Part shown: piece by piece, positions 35,643-44,710 of the stretch
Numbering within the stretch: position 1 is the stretch's first letter
Layout of the letters: each line of letters opens with the position of its first letter
Assembly: GCA_021792355.1 (NCBI GenBank)
Contig: JAJYUV010000007.1
Span: 1 to 62,578 of the forward strand
Direction: 5' to 3'
DNA from: Thermoplasmata archaeon
GTDB taxonomy: Archaea > Thermoplasmatota > Thermoplasmata > Thermoplasmatales > GCA-001856825
Length of the DNA stretch: 62,578 nucleotides
Position numbers and translations under genes: made by a program
The notes under the pieces: model-generated
Database searches by the model: none
Seen by the model: the letters and a program-made list of their open reading frames with translations, nothing else
What the model was told of the DNA's origin: nothing

Positions 35643-36074
35643 GTGACAGAGTCAATGGCACCGGACGGAGAAGAAGATATGGACCGGAAATACATCGAAA
35701 TGGCCATAAGAAAGTACGAAAAGATACGATCAGCAGTGTGCAAAGGTAAAAAGGCAAATAAAATCGAAAGAGAGTTGGTCTCGCTAGTGTTTAATAAAAT
35801 GGTTGATCCTTATTACTACTGGGCTGAAGCTATGGCAAAAGCGGAAAGTGAGGGAGGCAATGGCACAATCTCGAATACGTCTGGGACTGGCGATATCTCT
35901 GAAATCGCTATGAAGTATGACCTTGATTGCACAGAGCAAAACGGTACTCCCAGCAGGATAAGGGTCAAAAGGTTCATAGATGTTGGATTTCGAGAACTGA
36001 GGTCTGAGATGGCCAGAATGGGCTATTCATACGACAGGGAGAGTAGGTCTTTCGTAAAATGGGTGAGAAAGTAG
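35643..36074 (+). CDS. hypothetical charged protein (143 residues)
   Basis: Not recognised. It has an acidic N-terminus, a helix-rich K/R/E core, a short G/S/T/N linker near residues 72-83, and a basic C-terminal helix with R-E-L-R-S-E-M-A-R-M-G-Y. No membrane segment or signal. GTG 35643 is supported by a TATA element (ATTTATAACC, 35612-35621) about 27 bases upstream; ATG 35655 is an alternative. It is divergent from the AbrB gene and may share regulation. The neighbourhood (AbrB, HTH protein with phased repeats) suggests mobile-element origin. Confidence 0.55.
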   Translation: MTESMAPDGEEDMDRKYIEMAIRKYEKIRSAVCKGKKANKIERELVSLVFNKMVDPYYYWAEAMAKAESEGGNGTISNTSGTGDISEIAMKYDLDCTEQNGTPSRIRVKRFIDVGFRELRSEMARMGYSYDRESRSFVKWVRK

Positions 36075-36378
36075 AATACCTGAGTATCCCTGAAGACCTA
36101 TTATGAGGCGCTCGGATGAAAGACAACCATCCTCAAAAATAAGGTCCTCCAGAAATTAATGTCCACTCTCCTCTCAATATCAACAACCCTGTCTGGTGGG
36201 AGAGTGAAGAGCGGACGGAATTGTTTTAATTGTTGTGTATATCACGGATTAAAAAAGCAAGGACAGCCTTTTCCTAAAATTATAAAAGTGATCATGGGTA
36301 TTCTCAGGTAAGAAGGTGGCAAAGATTGCATATTCCCTTATCATGGGGTATGTACAAAAAATGCACACTTTTCCATGA

Positions 36379-36417
36379 TTACCATCAATTTACCGCACAC
36401 TTTACCACCGCCTTACC
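36379..36417 (+). repeat. four TTACC repeats in near-helical phase
   Basis: TTACC begins at 36379, 36390, 36402 and 36413, spacings 11, 12 and 11 bases, so all copies face the same side of the helix. It lies in a 518-base stretch (36075-36592) with no gene I can support, about 175 bases beyond the stop of the HTH gene. Candidate protein-binding array. Confidence 0.45.
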
Positions 36418-36592
36418 ATGTCTCTGCCAGTAGCATTTCCACTACCATATTATCAAAAGCTTGAAGTCCTGTCAACAAATTGGTAAACGGCGCCTATAGA
36501 TCCACGAAAAATTGTAGAAGGGCATCGGAATATTACAGAAAAGGGGGTTCTATCTTAATGCAATAAACCACTTGCCTACTTTGCCATGGTTA

Positions 36593-37291
36593 TTAAGATG
36601 TATCGCGACCTAAGAATCTGAATAGTTCTGGGTGTACCAGCTGGAAGATGAATCTATCCTTTATGTTGGATTCCTCAATATTCAAATATTCTGTCGCGAT
36701 TTGGTAAATGTTTCTCTCGTCTGAAAACGTAGTTATTGGAAGCGGTCTCCAGTAATCTGAGTTTCTTTTCAACCTCTCAACATTCATTTCATTGATGCAA
36801 AACTCTTTGAAATCAGATTTGAATTCAACGTTTTCTTTCAGCAACTTTAGGAATTCTGAAAAGGCCTCCTCTTCCTTGCAATGACTGTAAACTACAGTCC
36901 AAAAGAAATAAGCGGGATATTTTCTTATGAACTTGTGCGCCATAATGACAAAGTAATCTCCTCTCTTTATCATTGTGTCCACGGCATATTCCTTTTCTTG
37001 CCTCATTGCCGCCATTAGAGCTGCGAGCTCAATTTCCCTCTTCCTTTTCTTTGCCTCCTCTCTGAGTTCTCTCTGTCTCCTTAACCTCTCCTGTCTGGCC
37101 TGTTCAGCGGCTATCCTTCTTTCTCTTTCCTCTTCCTCTCTTATGACCTCATCAATCTCCCTGAACCTCTTGATCCAGCGGAAGACTGTGCTGGGAGCTG
37201 CCCTTATGTCCCTGGCGATTTCCCTAATGGGCACACCCTGCCTCCATTCTGCTTCCAGTTTTTCGAGCCTTTTGTCCCTAAGGGTCATCAT
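36593..37291 (-). CDS. HTH DNA-binding protein with long coiled coil
   Basis: 232 residues, family not recognised. A helix-turn-helix of the Hin/homeodomain-like type lies at about 15-45 (GVPIREIARDIRAAPSTVFR). A continuous E/R-rich coiled coil follows (about 46-105), then a compact aromatic-rich C-terminal domain with no known motif. The first two codons are both ATG. A TATA-like GATTAAATTTTCC lies about 20-30 bases upstream, and five 12-bp-phased repeats lie 60-115 bases upstream. Plausible roles are an autoregulator, a plasmid-type initiator or partition protein, or a chromatin protein; the phased repeats favour a protein that assembles along DNA. Confidence 0.65.
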   Translation of the reverse strand: MMTLRDKRLEKLEAEWRQGVPIREIARDIRAAPSTVFRWIKRFREIDEVIREEEERERRIAAEQARQERLRRQRELREEAKKRKREIELAALMAAMRQEKEYAVDTMIKRGDYFVIMAHKFIRKYPAYFFWTVVYSHCKEEEAFSEFLKLLKENVEFKSDFKEFCINEMNVERLKRNSDYWRPLPITTFSDERNIYQIATEYLNIEESNIKDRFIFQLVHPELFRFLGRDTS

Positions 37292-37352
37292 GTATTGATG
37301 GAAAATTTAATCATAAATGTTGCTGCCAGAACTAATTATTCTTTGAAAAGTC

Positions 37353-37406
37353 GTACTCAATTTGTATTCATTTCTGTATTCAAAAGCGTATTCATTCTTG
37401 TATTCA
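37353..37406 (-). repeat. iteron-like array of TGAATAC with 12-bp period
   Basis: On the forward strand GTATTCA begins at 37364, 37376, 37388 and 37400, exactly 12 bases apart, and a variant GTACTCA begins at 37353. On the coding strand of the HTH gene this is TGAATAC plus a 5-base spacer, repeated. It lies just upstream of that gene's promoter. The rest of 37407-37974 shows nothing I can support. Confidence 0.7.
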
Positions 37407-37974
37407 TTTTAGCAATCCATGAAAAGGAAAGGTAAACAGAAATTAACATATTTTAACTGAGAAGACCCATGAAAGAACAGGAAGTTAGCGAGTACACTCA
37501 ACAAGGTCTATCTGTGATATCTCTGTCTTACATCAAGCATTTCCGGTTGTATTATAAAATAAGGAGTTAGTATTCGTAGAGTGGACAAGGATGAGAGGTT
37601 TTCGGCTTTTTACTGACCACTGTTCCATTCGCTCCGCTGATTGCGAAGAGAATTTCATATGGAGAAACAGGTAGGGAGGTACAGAAGTGTCTTACTCCTC
37701 GAATAACACTAAAGATGTGTCTAAATTAGCGGAGTCCGTGTCGTCAATTTGCGTCCAGAGCACTTGGTTGTGTTTACGTTACAGGTGATCAACCAGGCTT
37801 CTATCCTAGTCCACAGAACGTTTAAAGTATCGGAAGGGCATACTTTTGTGAGAAGAAGCTAGACCTAAACATTTTCGTACGTTCCTGGAAGTGAGTGAAA
37901 CAGCGTACAGAGCACTAATTATAATCAACGATTATACCTCTGATCGCGTCGTTGCACAAGATTCTGTTGTCAAG

Positions 37975-38215
37975 CTAGGCTAGTCCTGCATAGATGTATC
38001 CATGCCTCTTCACTATTGGATGGCGTTCCACTCTAACTTTGAATCCAGCTCTTTCCAATCGCTTAACGAGCCGCTTAGAACCATTGTGAAATTCAATTTG
38101 CATTTGTTTCATTTTTCGCAGAGTGACATCTGCTTCATCGATCAAATGATATTCGCACCCTTCACAATCCATCTTAAGGAGAGCTTCTGAACCTAGCTTT
38201 GCCCTTTTGTAACAT
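37975..38215 (-). pseudogene. C-terminal fragment of an FkbM-type methyltransferase
   Basis: The reverse strand, read through from about 38215, gives KLGSEALLKMDCEGCEYHLI, the FkbM-family core (K-x-D-x-E-G-x-E-x), and goes on to GYIYAGLA and a stop at 37975. The SAM-binding N-terminal part is absent, so only about 80 residues remain. It probably derives from a glycan-modifying methyltransferase of the same island. Confidence 0.7.
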
Positions 38216-38296
38216 TACATTTTCTGGATAAATGAGTATTTTACTGGATTTGTTCACAAAAACGTGTAAATAGCGTGTAGTGTTATTATTATTACT

Positions 38297-39804
38297 TTGA
38301 CATTTAGAAGGAAGATCATAAGGGGCAACAATGTTTACTATTAGGATGTCAGGTCTTACAGGGATAAAGAGACTGGAAAGGTTAGACAGGAGGTTAAGTA
38401 CCTGGGGAAGGAGATTGAGAGGGAGGGAGAGAAGGTTATATTGCCTCCCAAGGACAGGTATTCAGTGAGGAGGTCCCTGGATTCAGCAGCATACATCATG
38501 TACCATACTGCAGTGGAAGAAGGGTTCCTCTTCAATTACGAAGATGCTCTTCTGAATCACACAAGGATAAAAGATGCTGCAAAGAAGATTCTTATTCTCG
38601 CAGCAGAAACGATAGTGGGTCCAGGTCACTCAATTCCCCTGCATATTGGAATAGAGATGAGTGACAAGGAGGTCAGGGACGTAGTTGAACTGGTAGGGGA
38701 GAAAGACCCTGACATAGTTTTGATACTGGAGAGATCTATGGCTTCCAGTCTCATAAGAAGATACGGTTCCTCAGGCATAGTATACGATCTCTCTGCCATA
38801 AGATACTTCGGTGAGAGCAATTCCATGGCGGAATACGGTCACTATTACAACATAAACGGAGAGAACAGGGAGATCAATTTCGTTCTTGCAGTAACGAGGA
38901 AGGGTGGAATACCTTTACACGACAGAGTAATATCTGGAAACATACCTTCCGTATCCACTGTTAGCTCCTTTTCCAAGGAAATAAAGGATTTTGGAATATC
39001 AACCGTGCTGATAGTCATGGACAGGGTTTCTACTCCAGGGAAAATATCAAAGAACTGAAGGATTATGAGGTGATAGGCGCCCTTCCCTCTTCCCTAACGA
39101 TTCATGATGATCTTTTACAGAGATCAAAGGACATCGACAACTCCAGGAACTACATGCAATATGGTGAGGAGACGGTATTCCACAGGGAGGAGAGGGTTGC
39201 CGGCACAAGGTACATAGTGTTCTTCTCCCCCAGATTAAGATCAAGAAGGCTGGAATCCTTTTATTCACAACTAAATGAGAAGGAATCAATACTGAGAGAC
39301 CTGATGAAGAGGAAGTTCGATTCCCATGCAGACATGGTGAGGACTGTTGAGTACTCCCTAAACGGGTTCAGAAGTCTCGTGGAAATAAGCTATGAGAAGG
39401 GACCGAACAACTTCACTTACTCCCTTAAACACAAGGCAATACAGCGTAAAACTAACAGGATGGGCTACACGATACTGTTCACGAATACCAGATTATCAGC
39501 GGAGGAGGTGTTCAGGATATACAGGGAGAAGGAAATAGTAGAGAAAACGTTCTCCCATCTGAAACCTCACTTGGAACCATTCTTCTCAAGTTCTGAAAGT
39601 GCTACAAGGGCCAAGCTGTTCCTGACAGTCCTGGGATATACGATGGTTGCAATCATAGCTGCTAAGTGTGGCATATCCTGCAACCAGGCATTGAAAGTCA
39701 TGTCAGGGATAAGGGAAGTGGTGTATTCCAACGGTTCCCGTGCTCATGTGGAATACACAAAGGAGCAGAGGGAACTCATTGAGAAACTGAAGATAGACTT
39801 GTAG
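38297..39804 (+). pseudogene. IS1634-type transposase with nonsense and frameshift
   Basis: Read from TTG 38297 the frame gives FRRKIIRGNNVYY, a TAG at 38342-38344, then in the same frame DVRSYRDKETGKVRQEVKYL, the usual N-terminus of IS1634-type DDE transposases. The frame continues to MDR near 39023, where GGG replaces an expected GGGG. One base later the sequence continues with the expected FYSRENIKELKDYEV and runs to 39804, including YREKEIVEKTFSHLKPHL. About 500 residues would be restored by two small corrections. No terminal repeats were found. Confidence 0.8.
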
Positions 39805-39979
39805 TGATAAATCGGGGCAGAGTCAGGTTCTCTTTCCCCTCCTCACGATATCCTCCAGCTCGGAAACGAACGCTCCACCAAGCTCAATATCAATGCGTTT
39901 CACGTGCAGAGCATGACATCCCTGCTCAAAAATGAATCCAATAATTACATTGTCATGACACTAGTATTAATTTTAATCT

Positions 39980-40894
39980 CTAATTCATCTTAAAGAGACC
40001 AGGCTCCTTCGCGCGGAATTCCCGACAATAAGTACCTAAAGTAATTTTCACGCATGAAAGAAATTCGCGGAATTCAAAGAGTTTCTTTTTCCGAGTTATT
40101 AGTAGAAATAAAACCCACATCCTAAGATTCAAATCGATCTTCTCTTTAAGTGTCAGTTGGTCAAGGAAATTTGTTAGGATTAGCTTTTTAGTATTGAAAT
40201 CGTCTAATAGCCAGATAACTGAATCTCGTAATATGCTGTTTAGTCCATGAATCCTGTATCGAGCTAACTTTCTCTCTGCTATGAAGTTGTAGTCGCATTG
40301 CGAAGATAAGCAGAGATTAGTATAGTAATCATTTAAGTAAACCAAAGAAGGTTCGTACTTAACTTCCTTTAGAATTTTTGAAGGTACGAGTCTTGTCTGA
40401 CCAATTATGTAATTGCCCTTGAGCAAACTATGGAAGAGATTTCCGCTATTCTTTCTGTTTGACATTCCAAATCTTTGCAAAAAAGAATTGCTTACTATCT
40501 TTCCATTTTCATCAATTACTAAAGCATCACTCCAAACAATTGTACAAGAATTGCCGCAGGATAGAGCCGCTTTTACTAGGGTTTCAATCGCATCGGGTTC
40601 CCATACATCATCGGAAGAGATACCAAGTACGAATTCTCCCTTAGCTGCCTCTATTCCAATATTCATGGTATTAGCAATTCCTAGGTTTTTAGGATTTTGG
40701 ATAACCTTTATCCGATTGTCCATAGCTGTCTTCTCGGATATTATTTCAAAAGAATTGTCTAATGAATGGTCGTCTATGATTATAAACTCAAAATTGCTAT
40801 AAGTCTGATTTAATATGGAATCGATTGCATCACCAACATACTTCTCGTGATCGTAAGACGGCATGATGACGCTCACAAGAGGAGTTGCTTTCAT
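39980..40894 (-). CDS. GT2 family glycosyltransferase
   Basis: 304-residue GT-A glycosyltransferase. VSVIMPSYDHEKYVGDAIDS opens the domain, then IIIDDHSLDNS, KNLGIANTMNIGIEAAKGEF and the metal motif ISSDDVWEPDAIE. The C-terminal third is helical and basic, possibly membrane-associated (MWVLFLLITRKKKLF). It follows fdtB by 34 bases on the same strand; ATATAAAATT about 25 bases before the ATG may give it its own promoter. It may transfer the 3-acetamido sugar made by its neighbours, by context only. Confidence 0.83.
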   Translation of the reverse strand: MKATPLVSVIMPSYDHEKYVGDAIDSILNQTYSNFEFIIIDDHSLDNSFEIISEKTAMDNRIKVIQNPKNLGIANTMNIGIEAAKGEFVLGISSDDVWEPDAIETLVKAALSCGNSCTIVWSDALVIDENGKIVSNSFLQRFGMSNRKNSGNLFHSLLKGNYIIGQTRLVPSKILKEVKYEPSLVYLNDYYTNLCLSSQCDYNFIAERKLARYRIHGLNSILRDSVIWLLDDFNTKKLILTNFLDQLTLKEKIDLNLRMWVLFLLITRKKKLFEFREFLSCVKITLGTYCREFRAKEPGLFKMN

Positions 40895-40928
40895 ACAAAT
40901 AACCCAAAGAATTCCTCTAATTTTATAT

Positions 40929-42035
40929 CTATAATTTCAAATGCCACTCGTTCAATCCCTTTACTACGTATTCAACTTCATCATATTTCATTAGCCAACG
41001 AATCGGGAGACTTAGCACTGTTTCCGATATCTCCTTCGCCAAGGGAAGTTGATTTTCATTAATTTCCAGCGAAGAATATGCTTTCTGCAAATGTGGCGGG
41101 GAAGGGTAGTGGACCAAAGTCTGTATTCCTCTTTCCTTAAGGAATGCCAGAAGTTGCTCCCTCATTTTAGTCCTAATGACGAATTGGTGCCAAACAGGAA
41201 TGGCGAAACTGGGGACCACTGGCAACGAAATAGCTTCATTCTTTATCTCACTAAGATAACGATTCGCAATTTCTGTTTTTCTCTTGATAATGTCATCCAA
41301 GTGCCGTAATTTGACCCGCAGGAACGCAGCCTGGATTTCATCCAGCCTGGAATTGAATCCTATAATATCGTTTACGTACTTTGAAGATTCTCCATAGTTT
41401 CTAAGCATTTTCAATTTCTCATACAGTTCCGGGTCATTTGTCGTGACGGCTCCTCCATCGCCTATTGCACCTAGGTTCTTGGTCGGGTAAAAACTAAATG
41501 CTGTCGCATCCGCTAAAGAGCCAACACGCTTTCCTTTGTATCTGGCCCCATGTGCTTGCGCAGCATCATCCAGTACCCTTAAATTATATTTAGAAGCTAG
41601 CTCATTTATCTCATCCATATATGCTGGCTGCCCATAGAGATGAACTGGTAGGATGACTTTCGTCCTAGACGTAATCCTTTCCTCGATTAGCTTAGGGTCT
41701 ATGTTGTATGTACTAATGTCGGGCTCAACAGGCACAGGCAAAGCTCCAGTCAAACTTACTGCTATCCAGGTAGCTATGTAAGTATTCGATGGAACTATGA
41801 CCTCGTCCCCTTGACCTACTCCCATAGCTGTAAGCGAAAGGCGCAGGGCATCAAGCCCGTTTCCAACTCCTATGCAGTACCTTGAACCTACATAGTTCGC
41901 AAATTCTTTTTCAAATTCCATTACTTGATTTCCTAGTACGTAACGCCCTGATTCCATTACCTGAAGATATGCCTTGTCAAGCTCGTCCTTCAGGAAATTA
42001 TATTCTTCCACAAAATTTACTACTTGGACTTTCAT
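40929..42035 (-). CDS. fdtB: PLP-dependent sugar aminotransferase (dTDP-3-keto-6-deoxyhexose 3-aminotransferase-like)
   Basis: 368-residue DegT/DnrJ/EryC1 aminotransferase. It would aminate C3 of dTDP-3-keto-6-deoxyhexose using glutamate. [20 protein letters not shown] opens the cofactor domain. [20 protein letters not shown] carries the PLP-ring Asp and Gln, and [17 protein letters not shown] holds the Schiff-base lysine. It overlaps fdtA as ATGA, and order and partners match the FdtA/FdtB/FdtC or QdtA/B/C sets. The exact product (Fuc3NAc or Qui3NAc series) depends on the isomerase. Confidence 0.87.
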   Translation of the reverse strand: MKVQVVNFVEEYNFLKDELDKAYLQVMESGRYVLGNQVMEFEKEFANYVGSRYCIGVGNGLDALRLSLTAMGVGQGDEVIVPSNTYIATWIAVSLTGALPVPVEPDISTYNIDPKLIEERITSRTKVILPVHLYGQPAYMDEINELASKYNLRVLDDAAQAHGARYKGKRVGSLADATAFSFYPTKNLGAIGDGGAVTTNDPELYEKLKMLRNYGESSKYVNDIIGFNSRLDEIQAAFLRVKLRHLDDIIKRKTEIANRYLSEIKNEAISLPVVPSFAIPVWHQFVIRTKMREQLLAFLKERGIQTLVHYPSPPHLQKAYSSLEINENQLPLAKEISETVLSLPIRWLMKYDEVEYVVKGLNEWHLKL

Positions 42036-42454
42036 TCTATCAACTCGTCCTTAAGTCTTATAAATATATCGTAATCCCTGATATAATCATTCTCATCATA
42101 GAATTCTGAGGCGAGAACAAGGCATACGGCTCCGCTCGAAAAATCCATCATATCGCTCCAGATCATCTTGGGAACATATAACGATTCAAATGGCTTGTTT
42201 AAAAGAATTAATTTCTTTGACGATCCGTCATCAACTCTAACCGTAAAGCTTCCTGATATAGCAATCATTACCTGTTCCAGTTTGTTATGAGCGTGAGCAC
42301 CTCTGTAAGAGCTGGTAGGCACATCATATATGTAGTAAACTCTCTTGATTTCGAATGGTATGTCCCTCGAATTCTCAACAACAGTAAGATTTCCGCGCGG
42401 GTCTGCTATCTTCCTCAAATTTATAATTTTACAGTCATCAACTGAAGTTTTCAT
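42032..42454 (-). CDS. fdtA: dTDP-4-keto-6-deoxyhexose 3,4-ketoisomerase (cupin)
   Basis: 140-residue WxcM/FdtA-type cupin that moves the keto group from C4 to C3 of the RmlB product. Signature features: [10 protein letters not shown] near residue 20, [20 protein letters not shown] with the catalytic His pair (H-A-H), and [17 protein letters not shown]. It overlaps both neighbours with ATGA junctions, so the three genes are translationally coupled. FdtA (galacto product) and QdtA (gluco product) differ at few residues and cannot be told apart here. Confidence 0.88.
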   Translation of the reverse strand: MKTSVDDCKIINLRKIADPRGNLTVVENSRDIPFEIKRVYYIYDVPTSSYRGAHAHNKLEQVMIAISGSFTVRVDDGSSKKLILLNKPFESLYVPKMIWSDMMDFSSGAVCLVLASEFYDENDYIRDYDIFIRLKDELIE

Positions 42455-43200
42455 ATCTGACCTTCACCTCTTTCACTAAGATACCTAACTATTCTCGCTG
42501 GGGTACCCATCACGACAGCATAATCAGGTACATCCTTAGTGACTACTGCACCAGCGGCTACAATTGAGAATCGTCCAACCTTGATATTTGGTAGAATCAC
42601 ACTTCCGCTGCCAACGGAGCAATGATCCTCTAGAGTTGGGCCAAATACTTTAGCAGGACTGTATGTCCTCTTTTCCATATTGTTATCGTTACTTGTTATC
42701 ACGCCTCCCCCTATAAATACGTCATTTCCGATGTTCATATTACCTGCCATCCAAGAGTGGTCCATAATTTTCGTTTTATCTCCGATGACAACATTGTAAT
42801 TCAAGGTAACGTATCTCCCGATTATCGTAAAATTTCCAATTCTGCATTCCTCCCTGATTGAAGCTCCGTCTCCGACCAACGTATCGTTTCCAACCTCCAC
42901 ATCATAATAAATTACCGCATTTGGACCTATCGCACAATCATTACCAATTTTTATTTTCTTAACAAATATGGGCTCTCTGGCCAAGGCTCCTGCTCCGTCC
43001 GGTATTTTCCCGATATACGTTCCTGGATAAATTCTAACGTTGTTACCTATTTCCACATTATTTTCTATAATCACATTCGGAAATATGTGAACATTCTTTC
43101 CAAGTTTTACGTCTCTCCTGATAATGGAAAACTCTTCGATTATAGACCCGTGACCGATTTGGTTAGTTTCAACTACTGCGTTTCCTTTGATATATCTCAT
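42451..43200 (-). CDS. fdtC: hexapeptide-repeat sugar N-acyltransferase
   Basis: 249-residue left-handed beta-helix protein with repeated [IV]-G-x-x-[VTI] hexapeptides throughout (for example IGNDCAIGPNAVIYYDVEVG) and a terminal VPDYAVVMGTPARIV, as in sugar acetyltransferases. By position it would acetylate the 3-amino group made by the downstream aminotransferase using acetyl-CoA, giving dTDP-3-acetamido-3,6-dideoxyhexose. First gene of the coupled set. It is longer than some FdtC/QdtC proteins, so another acyl group is possible. Confidence 0.8.
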   Translation of the reverse strand: MRYIKGNAVVETNQIGHGSIIEEFSIIRRDVKLGKNVHIFPNVIIENNVEIGNNVRIYPGTYIGKIPDGAGALAREPIFVKKIKIGNDCAIGPNAVIYYDVEVGNDTLVGDGASIREECRIGNFTIIGRYVTLNYNVVIGDKTKIMDHSWMAGNMNIGNDVFIGGGVITSNDNNMEKRTYSPAKVFGPTLEDHCSVGSGSVILPNIKVGRFSIVAAGAVVTKDVPDYAVVMGTPARIVRYLSERGEGQI

Positions 43201-43231
43201 TGACTTCTCATCCTTTGAAGATGAAAGAAGG

Positions 43232-43241
43232 TATTTATAAA
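43232..43241 (-). promoter_or_regulatory. TATA box of the fdt-like operon, overlapping the sulfatase stop codon
   Basis: TTTATAAATA on the reverse strand lies 26 bases before a predicted start near 43210, with ATG at 43200. The TAA stop codon of the upstream sulfatase-like gene (43235-43237) is inside the box. Confidence 0.5.
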
Positions 43242-44614
43242 TTTATCACAAACTCATCTTTTGCCTTACGAGAAAAGTCTAGTAGTTCGTTTAATAAATC
43301 TTTTTGATGAGCAATATCAAAGCCGACCTCCTTTCCGTTGCTAGTGAATTCTTCTACATTTCCATTACGGCCATTGACAACACATTTGTACCCGTCTTTG
43401 TAAATAGCTTTCCTAGAACCGAATATTTCTAAAACTTTTTCATTCAAAGGCTCTCTATTTCCATTATTGATATTAGAAAGTGACCCATTGTCATTTTCCA
43501 GTCCTTTAGCTTCACTAAAAGCAGACATTTCGGTAATAGAATCTTGGTCGCGATTCCCGTCTATGACGTCTACTATGAACTTACTTATATTTGTAAGGCT
43601 TTGATAACCATCTTTTATCGAGATTTTCTTATTCTCAGGTAGCTTTACTATTAATGGGACTTCTATTAACTCGTTAAAAAGAAATATTCCATGCCCATAA
43701 TAACCGTACTTGTTATCGAATAAGGCTTGGCCGTGGTCACTGGTGACTATTATCAAGGAATTATCATATATTTTTTTCTCTCTTAGACTTGTGAATAGAC
43801 GTCCAAGATTAAAATCCAAATGGCTTACTGCACTCAAGTACTGTTTCCTAATTGAATGTGCTTTTCTTCTTGGGAATTCATTTCCATTAAGAATAGCATT
43901 TCTGTTTAATCCTAATATGTCCCTTGAAGTTTCCCAGTGCGTAAGAGGCTCATGAACATCCATAAAATTAAGAAAGAGGAAAAACGGATTCCTGATAGAA
44001 GAATTGATGACTGTATCTACAATAGCTCCTGATCTTTTAGTACCTGAAAGGCCGCTCTTTTTTGACTTTATGTACAATCTAAAATATGAGGAAAGTAAGC
44101 TGATATCTCCTTCTAGGGCCAATTTTAATACTTTCTCAAATTTGGAATTTCCGTAATTCTTTGCTTCTTTATAAAGGAACGATTCCTCTTCACTTAAAAG
44201 GGAATCTTCATAAGTAATAGTCACAAAGTCTTTCGATAATCCCGTACCTGGTGAAATATAAGGATTAGAAGATATTCCGACAGTATTGTATCCGATTCTC
44301 CTTAACCGTTGAATGATAGTCATTTTATCGAACGTGCTAATCTTATTAAGTATTTTGTCTACAGATGCCCTCCTTAAATCTTGGCTCAGATCTTGGAATT
44401 GATCCACTTCGTGTTCTACGGAATATAGACCTGAAAACATGGAAGTGTGAGATGGTACGGTCCAGGAAGCCGGGGCTATAGCATTTGGAAATATTACAGC
44501 ATCCTTTGCAAAGTCTTCCAAACAGGGGGTAACAGCTTCACCGTTATATACCGGCAATACGTCTTTTCTGAGTGTATCAAGCACAATAAGAATCACATTG
44601 GGATCGTCTTTCAT
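43235..44614 (-). CDS. sulfatase-fold hydrolase or phosphotransferase
   Basis: About 459 residues of the alkaline phosphatase/sulfatase superfamily. VILIVLDTLRKDVLP carries the first metal Asp, ASWTVPSHTSMFSG is the nucleophile region, and VTSDHGQALFDNKYGYYGHG carries the later metal and substrate residues. The nucleophile position is Thr in W-T-V-P-S-H, not the Cys or Ser needed for formylglycine, so phosphoryl transfer or phosphodiester cleavage is more likely than classic sulfatase action. No signal or membrane helix, hence cytoplasmic. ATG 44614 is chosen since ATTTTATTAG lies about 27 bases upstream; the frame is open to 44662. It lies between the flippase and the fdt-like genes. Confidence 0.75.
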   Translation of the reverse strand: MKDDPNVILIVLDTLRKDVLPVYNGEAVTPCLEDFAKDAVIFPNAIAPASWTVPSHTSMFSGLYSVEHEVDQFQDLSQDLRRASVDKILNKISTFDKMTIIQRLRRIGYNTVGISSNPYISPGTGLSKDFVTITYEDSLLSEEESFLYKEAKNYGNSKFEKVLKLALEGDISLLSSYFRLYIKSKKSGLSGTKRSGAIVDTVINSSIRNPFFLFLNFMDVHEPLTHWETSRDILGLNRNAILNGNEFPRRKAHSIRKQYLSAVSHLDFNLGRLFTSLREKKIYDNSLIIVTSDHGQALFDNKYGYYGHGIFLFNELIEVPLIVKLPENKKISIKDGYQSLTNISKFIVDVIDGNRDQDSITEMSAFSEAKGLENDNGSLSNINNGNREPLNEKVLEIFGSRKAIYKDGYKCVVNGRNGNVEEFTSNGKEVGFDIAHQKDLLNELLDFSRKAKDEFVINL

Positions 44615-44710
44615 CGGCTGAAAATCTGTTTCTGCTAATAAAATTTTAGTGCTAGGGAGCAAGTTACATCTATTATCTTAGTGGTAGATTCCACTTTCCA
44701 AATAGAAAGA

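Noticed and set aside
37353..37406. Reading the 12-bp phased repeats as a CRISPR array
   Set aside because: Units are 7 bases with 5-base spacers, far too short for CRISPR, and no cas genes occur in the window.
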